Assembly (NCBI GenBank): GCA_949358305.1
Contig: OX442314.1
Span: forward strand, 34,033,608-34,097,607
DNA: 64,000 bases
Direction: 5' to 3'
Origin: Strigamia acuminata
Taxonomy: Eukaryota; Arthropoda; Chilopoda; Geophilomorpha; Linotaeniidae
Below the pieces are notes generated by a model, which did not search any database, was not told the DNA's origin, and was given only the letters and a program-made list of their open reading frames with translations. The first letter of the stretch is position 1; every line of letters begins with the position of its first letter. A program made the position numbers and the translations under genes. Below, piece by piece: positions 24,064 to 35,419 of the stretch.

Positions 24064-25000
24064 GAGATCAAATTATTGATACCCACCAAAACAATTGAAA
24101 AAACCCACAAAAGTATTTAATTTCACACCAATTATTCACACACTATTTTTATTTATTTTTCCACCAATTCTAGTTATCAACACCCCAAAATATTTATTTC
24201 CACACTGTTTACTTATACACTATTTCCCTTGATTTTGCCACCAAATATTAAACATCCCCTGGTTTTAAGTTTGCAACGCCAGTGTGGCCTTAGATGGCCT
24301 ACTCCGTTTGCGTTTATGCCCAATTGGAACATTCTTGGCCTCGGGTGGCACTGCCAGAAAGCCCTCTTTGACGGTGTCTGGTCTTTGCTCTAAAGACCAA
24401 TCTGCCATCATTCGCTTCATCACTTCCATGAACCTATTAAGGGGGAGCCGATCTCTCAAAGTGTAATGCGACTTTATGACACTATTGGTTGACTCCAGAC
24501 CATTGTTTGTGCAAGGAGAGCCCAGACAATGATCAACATGCCACCCAACAAAACGATTCAAGTACTCCTCCTCAAAGTAATCCAGAAAATCAACAACACT
24601 TGTATCCAGTCTCCACTTCTTCAACAATAGGCCTTTTGTTACGTTGAAATTCTGGTCTGAGTTTATGCCAACTGCAATGCCAAAATGTCCGATCGCAGTG
24701 CCATTTGAATTTTTTTTTCACGTATCATGGTTATTTTTTTGTCTAAATGTGCCCAGCAGAAAATACGTATAGTGGCGTCGGGAAAAACTGCTGAACACGC
24801 GTTGGTTATTGCCTCTGCGCAATCGGCGCAACGTCATGAAAACGTTCGGAAAACGGTAAAAACGTCTTGTAAACGTTTTGGGGAAAAATAATGGAATTTG
24901 GGAGTTACATTCAAGGATTTGGGGACAAAATCAATATGTGTGCATTTAAAAATTTTCGGTGTTTTGGAAAATATAAATAGGGTGTCGATAAATACAACCC
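24064..25000 (-). mobile_element. MULE deletion derivative B, 9-bp TSD
   Basis: In minus orientation it runs from GGGTTGTATTTATCGACACC (at 25000) to GATCTC (at 24064), the same ends as element A. It is flanked by the 9-bp repeat AAAATTATA (24055-24063 and 25001-25009). Terminal 120-170 bp on each side match element A. It keeps the catalytic and C-terminal part of the transposase that A lacks, and lacks the N-terminal part that A keeps. Confidence 0.88.
24265..24815 (-). pseudogene. MULE transposase, catalytic/C-terminal fragment
   Basis: Minus-strand reading gives AEAITNACSAVFPDATIRIF, then CWAHLDKKI, then after a break GINSDQNFNV, the LDTSVVDFLDYFEEEYLNRF segment, WHVDHC, NNGLESTNSVIK (the last conserved acidic block of MULE transposases) and a Lys/Arg-rich tail GHKRKRSRPSK. 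A frame break lies in the A-rich run at about 24703-24720. No N-terminal domain remains, so it is not active. Confidence 0.75.
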
Positions 25001-25009
25001 AAAATTATA

Positions 25010-25428
25010 TTGTGTATTATTTTATTTCACAATAGTTTGGCTTGGGGGAGAATACTCCCCAAGCATATTTCACCCCAAATTGGCTGGGGTGAACGGTAAT
25101 TAACCATTTTGGTGCAACAGATTCCTTTGTTGCACCAAACTGACAAGTGAGCTAATTGCGCAGAGTTTCTACGCAACTCAAAAGTGTGCCAGGCTTGTAA
25201 CCCAAATTTTGGCACACTCTTGAATATACACTACAACTACACCTTGTCACTGCTACGCTCGAGAATCTCGCTGGTATTGATTGTGTTAACGTTTGTGTAT
25301 TTTGAGACCTCTGCTTGCTTTGCCCATTGTGCAAAGCTAGCACCCGTTTGCGCCTTGTGTGAATTAGCAACCGCTAATTTACGCCTTTGAGAAGTAGAAG
25401 TTCAGACTCCTCGTGAACCACCGCCATC
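25010..25428. other. Intergenic sequence with short inverted segments
   Basis: 25050-25210 contains TTGGTGCAACA/TGTTGCACCAAA-type inverted words around a TTTCCTTTG centre. No gene is supported. Confidence 0.3.
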
Positions 25429-25436
25429 GTGAGTGC

Positions 25437-26810
25437 TAGGGATTGCAGTACCGGACGGTTTTCATGGTACCGGTATTCGGTACTGAAATTTTTTTCCGGT
25501 ACTATATTCGGTTCCGGTCCCGAATGAAAAATGGGCACCGGTATTGGGCCGGTACTACTACCGAAAGCGGTACTGGCACCGGTATTGGTACCGGTTCTGG
25601 AAAGTCAATCTATTTTTCAACAAAAATATTTATTTGTCATGTGTAATTAGATAATACTGTAGTACTGCAATTTATTCACCAGGCTGAAGTTGGCACCACA
25701 TTCACATTTGCCCAAACTACAGATAGAACAAATCCCAATTTTTGTTACCACGGATTTCAATGGTTTTTACACGAAAAGATAGAGGACTTTCTCCTAAACA
25801 AACCGTGAACAGCACAAGTCTCTACTCCTCTTAATTTTCGAGCAGCAAGCATGGCACAAAAAAGACTTTTACTAAATTTCCAAATCTGGTGCCACAACTT
25901 CAAACCCCAATATCTCAACAACCTGATCACGGATTTTTTTTATTTAAATAACCAAACGATATAGAGGACCTTCTCTACGAACCCTGAAAGGTACAACACT
26001 CTACCCCTCTTAGTTTTCGAGCGGCGGACACTTAAACATTGGGGAGCCTGCTGGGGAGCGGCGGACACTTAAACATTGGGGAGCCTGCTGGGGAGCCTTC
26101 GGCGATCCTTCGGGGATCCTTCGTGTAGCAAGCACGGAAATCAAAAACTCTGAAATGCAACAACGCTGAAAACATAAAACGCTGAATTACAAAAATGCGG
26201 AAAACAAAAACCCTGAAATCAAAAATGCTGAAATCAAAAATGCTAAAAACTTGGAATATTTGGGTTTTGTAATTTCAGTTGCGCCAAATTCAAATGGTTG
26301 CCGCTCGAAAACCAAGAGGGATAGAGTGTTCTGCCTTTTAGGGTTTGTAGAGGAGAAGGTCCTCTATATCGTTTGGTTTTTGAAATAAAAAAATCCGTGG
26401 TCTGGTTGTTGAGATATTAGGGTTTGAAGTTGTGGCACCAGATTTGGAAATTTAGTACAAGTCTTTTTTGTGCCATATTCAAATGCTTGCTGTTCTAGTT
26501 CAGCCATTTGCCATTATTACTATTTCCAAGTTAATTTAAAAAGAGTAAATAACGAGTGAAATAAAATTTGTCACCTCCTACATCATTAGAAATGCTGGTA
26601 GTAGTTGGCGTTGTTGTGTTGTTTATGATAATGGAAAGTACCGGTTCCGGTTCCGGTGTGAGGGACGATTCCGGTACCAAGAAAAGCTTACGGTACTAGT
26701 ACCGGCCCTCAGTACCGACAGAAAAAAAACCTCGGTACCAAGACTGGTACTGAATCCCGGTACCAATACCGGTACTGGAACCGATACTGAAACCGGTACT
26801 GCAATCCCTA
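25437..26810. mobile_element. hAT-like non-autonomous element rich in CGGTACC, 8-bp TSD
   Basis: Ends are TAGGGATTGCAGTACCGG and its inverse CCGGTACTGCAATCCCTA. Flanking 8-mers are GTGAGTGC (25429-25436) and GTGAGCGC (26811-26818), one mismatch, fitting hAT insertion. About 170 bp inside each end are packed with GGTACCGG, CCGGTACT and GGTTCCGG words. The middle holds other repeat fragments, including a large inverted repeat. No transposase ORF is present. Confidence 0.75.
25876..26480. repeat. Large inverted repeat nested in the hAT-like element
   Basis: 25880-26030 is repeated inverted at about 26310-26470. Shared words are TGGTGCCACAACTTCAAACC / GGTTTGAAGTTGTGGCACCA and ACGATATAGAGGACCTTCTC / its inverse. 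The spacer (26031-26310) has GGGGAGCCTGCTGGGGAGC-type repeats and AAAATGCTGAAATC repeats. The same repeat family is the insertion site of MULE A at 5322. Confidence 0.75.
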
Positions 26811-26818
26811 GTGAGCGC

Positions 26819-27604
26819 GCGAACGCTCGCCATCGTCGTCGTACGAGAAGTCCTTGCTCGCCGTCAACCATCGCCGTCGCAGGAGCCACCGAGAGCCACT
26901 CCGGAGTTCCCGCTCAGCCATCGTACCTGTGAGTTAACGTTGGAGAAGACGAAGCCATCTTAACAACGAGTCGTTGCTATACACGCCGTTCGCGTGTTGT
27001 GTGTAACCGTTGTTACACGCCATTTTGCCATTCTTTCATATTCCATTATTTCCGTGACCCAGTCGCATTTCATTATTTATTATTGTATAAATTGCCATTG
27101 ATTAAAATATTGTTCATTTGTTTTAAACATATTTCGTGTTTATTCCCCAAATACACCCCTAGACAAACCACAGACGCCAAACCAGATTATAAGTCCTACA
27201 AACGGCATATCAGTTGCGAGTTAACATAGCTTAGATTTAAGATTAAGTTAGTTAAATTTCCGGATCGCAACAATACTATTATGCCAAGTATTGTTGTGGT
27301 CATTTCGGCGAGTATACCAGCAGCTCAACGAGAGTTCGAAATTCGAACATGATGAAATCAAACTGCACCGCACACATACAATATGCATTTTGAATTAAAT
27401 TAAGTCGGTATTTAGCCTCCAGTTTTTGTGAAGAACGTAACCATTCTTGTATTACTGATGATTACAACAAATATCCGTATTGTACAAGTTTGAGCAGTGC
27501 CCTAGTCAAATATCAGTGAAAATAGCCACCTGCAATTTCTCTTGAAATATCAGTGGAACTAGCCTGTGCGCTATTTCCCCTAAAATATCAGAAGAATTAG
27601 TCAC
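26819..27604. other. Intergenic sequence, GC-rich then AT-rich
   Basis: 26819-26940 is GC-rich with CGCCATCGTC words. 27400-27600 holds about three loose repeats of AATATCAGTG...TAGCC...CTGTGCGCTATTT. A related word occurs near 48440. No gene is supported. Confidence 0.35.
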
Positions 27605-28219
27605 TGCGTTTTTTTTATCTAAAGCATGGACAGTGTAATCAGTGCTTTCTGTAGGTTTACTTTTTGCCCCGTTTATTTAGAGAATTGCTCCTACTTAATA
27701 CAGGAAAGACAACTGATCGTTGTCGAGGAATCACCGTTTCAAAATTACTCTGACCACAGGTTGCCTATGCATCCACAACCAGTGGCAACACCTCCAATAC
27801 TAGGTGAAACAGCACTGGAACCCTACACAGCTCTATGACAATTTTTTTTTGCTTTATTTATAAATACAAACTTGTTTATATTTTTCTATTTTCACACCTA
27901 TGTGTACAATATTTAAATGAATAAATATATATACAGGCCAGCAATGTTGCTGATGACGACGACTTCATTTCATAGAATGTTTGTGCAATTTAGGACTAGG
28001 AAACAAATGTATCATTATATGGATTTTTATTTTTTATATTTAACTATGGGTGTACAATATTTAAATACTGGTACATTCAAATTTTTTTTCCAGATCGTTT
28101 TGCAGACCGTTTTGCAGATGTTTAAAGTGTATTTTCTCAGTTTTTCGACATTTTTCGTACATTTTCCCACTTTTTTTTCATTAACTCCTATAGGACCCGT
28201 TCCCACCTACACCCCCGTG

Positions 28220-28770
28220 GACCGCCTGTTTTGGCCTTATGGGAAGACAATTGGTTCGACCAAAATGTGAACCAGATACTGGCCGCGATAGACGTATTGG
28301 AGCACTCTGACTCAACTTCTAATCTGCCCACCAAGCTACCCTGCCAGTGAGGGGCGTGCGGGGAATTAGGTCACATACAATAAAAAAAACTGTCCGGTGT
28401 ACAGGAGCAGTCTGTCACGAAGACACCAAACTGGAAATCAACATGCACCAGCTAAGACAAGCCTCTGCACCATTTTTGATGCTATAATCTTGGAAATGAG
28501 TCAACTTAAAAACGTAAGTGATTAATACCGACTACTTTTGGACACTACTATTCATTTTTCAGTTTGCTTTTCTTTTCATTTTTCATTTTGCTTTTTTTTT
28601 CATTTTCCATTTTGCTTTTTTTTTCATTTTTTATTTTGCTTTTCTTTTCACTTTTTCTTTTGCTTTTCTTTTCATTTTTTATTTTGCTTTTCTTTTCACT
28701 TTTTCTTTTGCTTTTCTTTTCATTTTTTCTTTTGCTTTTCTTTTTATTGGCAGACGAAATATTTTTTAGC
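28220..28770 (+). pseudogene. TAF1-like exon fragments, copy 1
   Basis: 28235-28480 reads, with in-frame stops, CxACGELGHIQ..KKNCPVY-like residues. The CX2CX4HX6C spacing is that of the TAF1 zinc knuckle and is followed by FDAIILEMSQLKN, which resembles the TAF1 segment just before bromodomain 1. A GTAAGTG donor follows at about 28512. A T-rich intron with TTTTGCTTTTCTTTTCATTT repeats (28555-28745) then ends in GGCAG before DEIFFSA. The bromodomain itself is deleted here. It is dead: stops interrupt the knuckle. Confidence 0.55.
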
Positions 28771-29079
28771 GCCAATTGATTTCCACTGATTGCCGTGTCT
28801 AAAATGCACTGTCAATGAGTTCTATACATCATTAAAAGGGGGGGCGGCGGCGGAACTAGCGCGTCATCATAAGTCGCGTTCCTGCCCTAGCGTGCCATCA
28901 TAAGTCGCGTCCCTGCCCCAGCGCGACACACGCCAAAGAGACAACAGTGTCGGTATATTCGCGACAATGCTTCAACGCGACAAAGAATGGCCGCGACACG
29001 AATGTGATAGGATGCATTCGCGACCTAGCAGAAGCGCGACAAAGTGGAGCAGTGGCCAAGTCCAATCATTCATGATTCA

Positions 29080-29275
29080 TCATGGAGTTGGAAGGTCGAA
29101 AACGAACAGCGAAAATACTGGCCAACGAGGGTTTCATCTACAGATCAGATAAAACCAGAGTGGATGCCGTGTATTGTAGAAGCATCGTAAACCTTTGTCC
29201 GGGTAGGGGAGTGTCTCGAAACGAAAACTTTGCAGTTTCAACAGCTCACAATCACAACTTAACAACCGGGGGGAA
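29080..29275 (+). pseudogene. FLYWCH zinc-finger fragment, probably from a MULE
   Basis: The peptide runs MELEGRKRTAKILANEGFIY, then RSDKTRVDAVYC, CPGRG and a VSTAHNHN end. This is the order of conserved residues in FLYWCH domains (F-Y near the start, C, CPGR, H-x-H at the end). FLYWCH domains are common at the N-terminus of insect MULE transposases. No catalytic domain follows in this copy. Confidence 0.55.
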
Positions 29276-30949
29276 TGTCTTTGCGACCTGCCTATCCACA
29301 CATACGCTAAGCTAATAAACAAGAAATAGCCAAATAACCGTCCTGTTGATTCCTGAATGGGGCCAGACCGAAACAGAGTCAAACACCAGATTTGACATTA
29401 CCTTCAAGTCATCCGGAGTGAAGTCTCTTCGGAGACAAGAGGGAGAGAAGAAATTAAGTTAATACCAGTTTTTTATGGCTGGCAAATGGCAAAAATAACT
29501 AATTTTTCATTTTCTTTAATTTTTATTATTATTTTTTTTTATTTATTTATTTATTTATTCATTATTATTACTCCATATTTTTTTTTTATAGTCAAAAGGA
29601 TTCACCATCTGAGAAATTCGAGGCTTTTCGATGAGATAGAGTCGTCTCTACGCCATTGGATCGCGGCCAACCTCCCGCCACTGTAACCAACAACCACCAA
29701 CGACCGACCAGTAATCACCGACCAGACCAATCATAATTCATAATTGACCTTCTCGGACCACTACATGGTATGATAGTCCAGCGGACCCGGCGCTCGTTCA
29801 GTGGCGTCCTAGCGCATGCTCGCTGTCGACACCGTCGCTGCCGCCAACATCACTATTGGCGCCGTCGCTGTAGCCAAAATCGACCCGTCATTGCCGACGT
29901 TGTTTGTGCCACCGTCGCGGCCCCCGCCAATCGTGCCTCGAACTATTCTCGTCGGACGAGAAATCTATAGGAGAGCGAAAGGTTGGAAATGAGAATGTCT
30001 GCAACAGAACCTGGTTCGTCCTCGTCCGACTTATTCCACTGTGGGATGTACGAATAGAACCAAATAATTCGCATTAATAAATACAAAACTGCGTTTAAAT
30101 AAACAAGAAGTTGTTTGTGACGCCATATTTAAAGAGAGACCAGAATAATTTTTGATTTTTTTAAATTTTTTTAAATTTTTAAATTTTTATTTAGAATTAT
30201 GGCACTTTTTTTTGGACACAATTAAGTGAGCAGAAAATTGTTAGCTGATTTTGTTGTTCGTATGTTTAGATTTATATTTATTAGCCACTGCGGTTTTTTT
30301 TTGTCTAAAGCGTGGACAGTGTGATGAGTGCTCTCCTTAGGTTTATTTAGAGAATTGCTCCTACTTAATACAGGAAGGCAACTGATCGTTGTTGAGGAAT
30401 TATTGTTTCAAAATTACTCTGAGGACAGGTTGCCTCTGCATCCACAACCAGTGGCAACACCTTCAATACTCCAATATTCCACAGCTCTATGACAATTTTT
30501 TTTTGCATTATTTATTAATAACAATTTATTTATATTTTTATATTTTCACAATATTTGCATAACCAATTCAATTACGTTTTAATTACGTCATCAACTCAGA
30601 AATTTGATTTAAACAAAACACTTTTTTAAGTCGTATCCGAAGTGCAAATTAACACCTTTACAAATGGCACATAAAGCTAATACTGTAGTAAGAACTGTCT
30701 CACGAGGCCAAAGATATCAGACAGAGCTTCCTGATTTACAATATTTAAATAAATAAATATACTGTATATGTATACAGGCCAGCAATGTTGCTGATGATGT
30801 CGACTTCATTTCACAGAATGTTTGTGCAATTTAGGAGTAGTAGGAAACAAATTTATCATTATATGGATTTTTATTTTTCATATTTAACTATGGGTGTACA
30901 ATATTTAAATTCCGGTACATTCAAATTTTTTTTTCCAGATCGTTTTGCA

Positions 30950-31425
30950 GACCATGGAAGACTGACTCAACTTCTAACCTGCCCACCAAGGTGCCCCGCA
31001 AGTGCGGGGCGTGCAGAGAATTAGGTCACATACAATCAAAAAAGAACTGTCCAGTGTACAGGATCAGTCTGTCACTAGAGGACACCAAACTGACAACCAA
31101 CCAGCACCAGCTAAGACAAGTTAAGTTTCTGCACCATTTTTGATGCTATAATCTTGGAAATGAGTAAACTTAAAAATGTAGTCAACTTAAAAATGTACCT
31201 AAGTGATTAATACCGACCACCTTTGGGCACTCTTCATTTTTCATTTTGCTTTTCTTTTCATTTTTCATTCTACTTTTTTTTTTCATTTTTCATTTTGCTT
31301 TTCTTTTCATTTTTCATTTTGCTTTTCTTTTCATTGGCAGACGAAATATTTTTTAGCGCAATTGATGCCAAAAAGTTTCCGGAGTACACCAAGTTTCCAA
31401 TGGACCTTCAAACTTTGGAGGTGAC
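30950..31425 (+). pseudogene. TAF1-like exon fragments, copy 2 (zinc knuckle and bromodomain 1 start)
   Basis: About 30975-31080 encodes PRKCGACRELGHIQSKKNC, a clean CX2CX4HX6C knuckle as in TAF1. About 31135-31170 encodes the LEMSKLKN segment. After a T-rich intron-like stretch ending GGCAG (31340), 31341-31420 encodes DAKKFPEYTKFPMDLQTLE, matching the start of a TAF1-type bromodomain (N-A-K...YY...PMDLQTL). The reading then breaks. Exon-intron structure is retained, so this is a DNA duplication, not a processed copy. Confidence 0.6.
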
Positions 31426-31965
31426 CTGGATGCTACTTGGGGCATTGCTTGTGGCACTTCTTTCTGAAAGGGCGTGCAACAACTGCAAATGCTAATAACA
31501 CCAAAGATATTTTGCCATTTGGTCGAATTTCTGTCAAAAAAATTTCTGAAAATGAGATGGAGTGCCAATTTAGAATTAGATTTTTACAGAGTACTCCTAA
31601 ACAAGAGATTGAAAAGACAAGTTCATCACCAAAATACCAATTTGAAAGGTAATTCACCTGGACTTGACACAAAAAATTCTGGAGAATTAGAAAAAGATCA
31701 AGACATGGCTGCACACGTCTTCTTAAACTAATCACAGAATGAGAGACCATAGGATAAAAGACATCGGAATGACTTATTGACAGGGCTGCCACTATGCAGA
31801 AGTCCGACGAAGTGAAAATGAAAGCTGCATTTGTTGCTATCCCTTTTTTGCAACTTTAATTATAAAATCCAAATGTATACCAGGTACCTAAGTCATTATA
31901 AATTTCCACTGATTGCCATGTCTAAAATGCACTGTCAATGAGTTCTATACATCATTAAGAACTTC

Positions 31966-31989
<24 letters not shown>

Positions 31990-31996
<7 letters not shown>

Positions 31997-32910
31997 CTCA
32001 ATCAAATTCCTTATTTTATTATATTTTACAAATATATATTTTTGTTTAAGTAAATAAGAAGCAAATGCTGACCGTGAATTGGATCACACACAGCTCGTGT
32101 GTGCGCACCAAATCACATGACTAACTCGCAACTCGGCGGCCCGATCTAAATCTAAATCTAAATCGGTACAAAAATTGCTATTCTAGTTGCACCCAAACTT
32201 GCTCACTCTTCACTTAAAATTAATAAACATTAATCCACATCGCAAATTACCATGTTTAGGTCCTGCTTAACTCTCTGCTCCGTGTACGTACGAGACATTA
32301 ACCTTTGAGAATCTTCTTACTGAACTGTTTGGCGCATGGGTGCTGGGTCTTCTCGTGTGTGGCTTAACCATCCTGTGGGATTATTATAAATATAAATTTT
32401 ATTTATATTTTCAGGAAAGATGGCTGAAAGATTTACGTAGACGAAATACGAGCGTATGCCATGCATTTTACCCAGGGAACCTTACACAATTGAGTTTACA
32501 CTTGCCCTTACAGTATTGGTTTTATTATTAAGTTTAAGATTTAACTGTCCAAACTGCCCCAAACCACAAAATTTAATTTCAATTGTTTTTTTTTTAGTGC
32601 TTTGTTTGAAAATTGTCTAAAGGTTTTATTTTTCTATGAATATATAATTCTAATAGATGCCATGTGGATGTGTGTGAAGCCAATTTGTTTTCCGTCTCAG
32701 CGCCAGAGTTAATATCTTTACTATTATCTCATTTCTTTTTAGATTATCTAGTTCATGCAGCCATGCTAAAACAAGTTATTAGCATTGGAAGCTTATAGCA
32801 AAGCTAGGAAAAAAGCAGGAACAGTTTTGTACACCCAAGGCTTGCAAGTGGACAGACCTATTAAAACGCACCTGAAGCCAATGGAAGACATTACCTGTTA
32901 TGTCTCAGCA
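31990..32910. other. Unassigned sequence within copy 2
   Basis: No supported gene. It contains short ATCTAAATCTAAATC repeats near 32145 and AT-rich DNA. Confidence 0.3.
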
Positions 32911-34151
32911 TAACAACCGGAAGGAATGTATTTGCGACCTGCCTATCCACACATACGCTAAGCTAATAAACAAGAAATAGCCAAATAACCGTCCTGTTGA
33001 TTCCTGAATGGGGCCAGACCAAAACAGAGTCAAACACCAGAGATTTGACATTACCTTCAAGTCATCCGGAGTGAAGTCTCTTCGGAGACAAGAGGGAGAG
33101 AAGAAATTAAGTTACTACGAGTTTTTTATGGCTGGCAAATGGCAAAAATAACTAATTTTTCATTTTCCTTAATTTTTATTATTTTTGTTTTTATTTTTAT
33201 TTATATATTTATTCATTATTATTACTCCATATTTTTTTTTGATAGTCAAAAGGATTCACCATCTGAGAAATTCGAGGCTTTTCGATGAGATAGAGTCGTC
33301 TCTACGCCATTGGATCGCGGCCAACCTCCCGCCACTGTAACCAACAACCACCAACGACCGACCAGTAATCACCGACCAGACCAATCATAATTCATAATTG
33401 ACCTTCTCGGACCACTACATGGTATGATAGTCCAGCGGACCCGGCGCTCGTTCAGTGGCGTCCTAGCGCATGCTCGCTGTCGACACCGTCGCTGCCGCCA
33501 ACATCACTATTGGGGCTGTCGCTGTAGCCAAAATCGACCCGTCATTGCCGACGTTGTTTGTGCCACCGTCGCGGCCCCCGCCAATCGTGCCTCGAACTAT
33601 TCTCGTCGGACGAGAAATCTATAGGAGAGCGAAAGGTTGGAAATGAGAATGTCTGCAACAGAACCTGGTTCGTCCTCGTCCGACTTATTCCACTTTGGGA
33701 TGTACGAATAGAACCAAATAATTCGCATTAATAAATACAAAACTGCGTGTAAATAAACAAGAAGTTGTTTGTGACGCCATATTTAAAGGGAGACCATAAT
33801 AATTTTTAATTTTTTTAAAATTTTTTTAAAATTTTTAAATTTTTATTTAGGAAGATGACATTCTTTTTTGGACACAATCAAGTGAGCAGAAAATTGTTAA
33901 CTGATTTTGTTGTTTATATGTTTAGATTTATATTTTCCTAAATAATTATAAACATTATTTGTCTAATAAACGTTTTTCGTTAATAGTGAGTTTGCGGTTG
34001 CCAATTAATCCTTATAATTATGAGTTACAAATTATGAGTTATAAAAATGGACTTATAACATAACTTGCGGTACAAGTATAAATTATACTTATAAATACCA
34101 TGTGATCACACCATGTGACCACCACAAGTCACATTACATCATCAAACCAAA

Positions 34152-35275
34152 ATGGATGCCATTGCTATACTTACAGCTTTTGGTGAAGATGTGGAAGATT
34201 TTATAATTGCAAAAGCTATAAGTAACTGTTTACGTGAAAAAGAACAACTGTATACACCACATTCCTTTGATATCATGTCTATTCCTGCAACAAATTTTCA
34301 ATTTTTGTTCCGGTTTGACAGACCTGACATACTAGATTTGTTTAGAGTTCTTCAACTGCCAAATAAATTTGTGACAACAGACATGCATGTGATTGATGGT
34401 AAGTTGTAAATTATTTGAATTACACTTAGAATACTTTATCTTTAAATGTATTTGGTTTTATTGTAGGAATTGCTGGGCTCTGCTTGTTGCTACGAAGGTT
34501 TGTATACCCAAACCGGTTGAAGGACTTGCAGAATTTGTTCGGTTTGCACTTTTCTTCGTTAAGCAAATTGCTGTTTACCATCACAACATTTGTGTATGAT
34601 AAGTGGGGTTGCAAACTACAAAATATGAATGAGAATTCTTGGTTCACCACTGATTTGCAAAAGGAAATGGCTGCTTTAGTCCAAAGGATGGGATCACCAC
34701 TTCACAACTGCATTGGTTTCATCGATGGCACAGCCCATGCCATTTGCAGACCATCACGCAATCAAAGAGAAGTGTATAGTGGTCACAAAAGAAACCACTG
34801 TATTAAATTCCAAAATATTACCCTCCCAAACGGCATAATCCTGCATCTAAGTTTACCATTTCCAGGGCGACGACATGACGCTTTTATACTGCGAGATACA
34901 AATATATTGCATCAAATGGATATATTTGCTCCAGGATTTGTGTTGTATGGCGATGAGGGATATCCCTTACGGCGACAACTTATACGGCCATATAGTAATT
35001 CACGGTTGACAAACGAACAGGTTGAATTCAATAAACGAATGTCTTCACTTCGTCAGTGCGTAGAATGGAGCTTCGGAAAAATTGCTCAGCAGTTTGCATT
35101 TGTGGATTTTGAGAAAAACCAAAAGCTATACCTGCAACCAGTTGGCATGTATTACATTGTGGCAGCACTACTTACAAATGCACATACGTGTGTGTATGGA
35201 TCAACAACATCGACATATTTCAACATTGAAAGCACAGACTTGGAAGAATATTTCAGAATTGGTACTTTATTGTAA
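34152..35275 (+). CDS. PIF/Harbinger DDE transposase (HARBI1-like)
   Basis: Two exons (34152-34398 and 34467-35275) separated by a 68-nt GT/AG intron give 351 residues without a stop. The DDE_Tnp_4 domain occupies roughly the second half. First Asp in GFIDGTAHAI, second in LYGDEGYP and the Glu in CVEWSFG, with the HKRNHCIKFQ and GRRHDAFILRD blocks between. In this superfamily the nuclease works with a separate Myb-like partner that helps it enter the nucleus and bind DNA. That partner is encoded on the opposite strand at 36805-35420. The 3' ends face each other, about 140 bp apart. Confidence 0.92.
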
Positions 35276-35419
35276 ACACATTCTTTTTTTGAACATGTGA
35301 ATTTGTTGATTTCAATAAATTGGTGAATAAAACGAAAAAAAAAATATCTTTCACTAAACACAAAAATAACACTAATACACTGAAATACTAACAAATTAAC
35401 AAAATAAATATATTTTTAT

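Larger units (their letters stand above)
27605..30260 (+). repeat. Large direct duplication, copy 1
   Basis: This block resembles 30290-33945. 27625-28560 matches 30308-31235, and 29262-30250 matches 32913-33945 almost base for base. Copy 1 lacks the segment found at about 31360-31900 in copy 2 and has an extra FLYWCH-encoding part. Between the matches lie T-rich low-complexity tracts. Confidence 0.8.
30290..33945 (+). repeat. Large direct duplication, copy 2
   Basis: Second copy of the block at 27605-30260, with an insertion relative to copy 1 at about 31360-31900 and other sequence at 31990-32910. A poly(A) run of 20 or more lies at about 31971-31995. The PIF/Harbinger element sits directly beyond its right end. 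A 66-codon frame starting MIVQRTRRSFSG is present in both copies (29770 and 33424) but is not otherwise supported as a gene. Confidence 0.75.

Noticed and set aside
28518-28789. Phe-rich hydrophobic ORFs in three frames
   Set aside because: Artefact of a TTTTGCTTTTCTTTTCATTT repeat. The stretch is better read as an intron of the TAF1-like fragment.
33424-33624. 66-codon Arg-rich ORF conserved in both duplicated blocks (also 29770-29970)
   Set aside because: Conserved only because the whole block is nearly identical. No codon-specific constraint is visible and no family was recognised.
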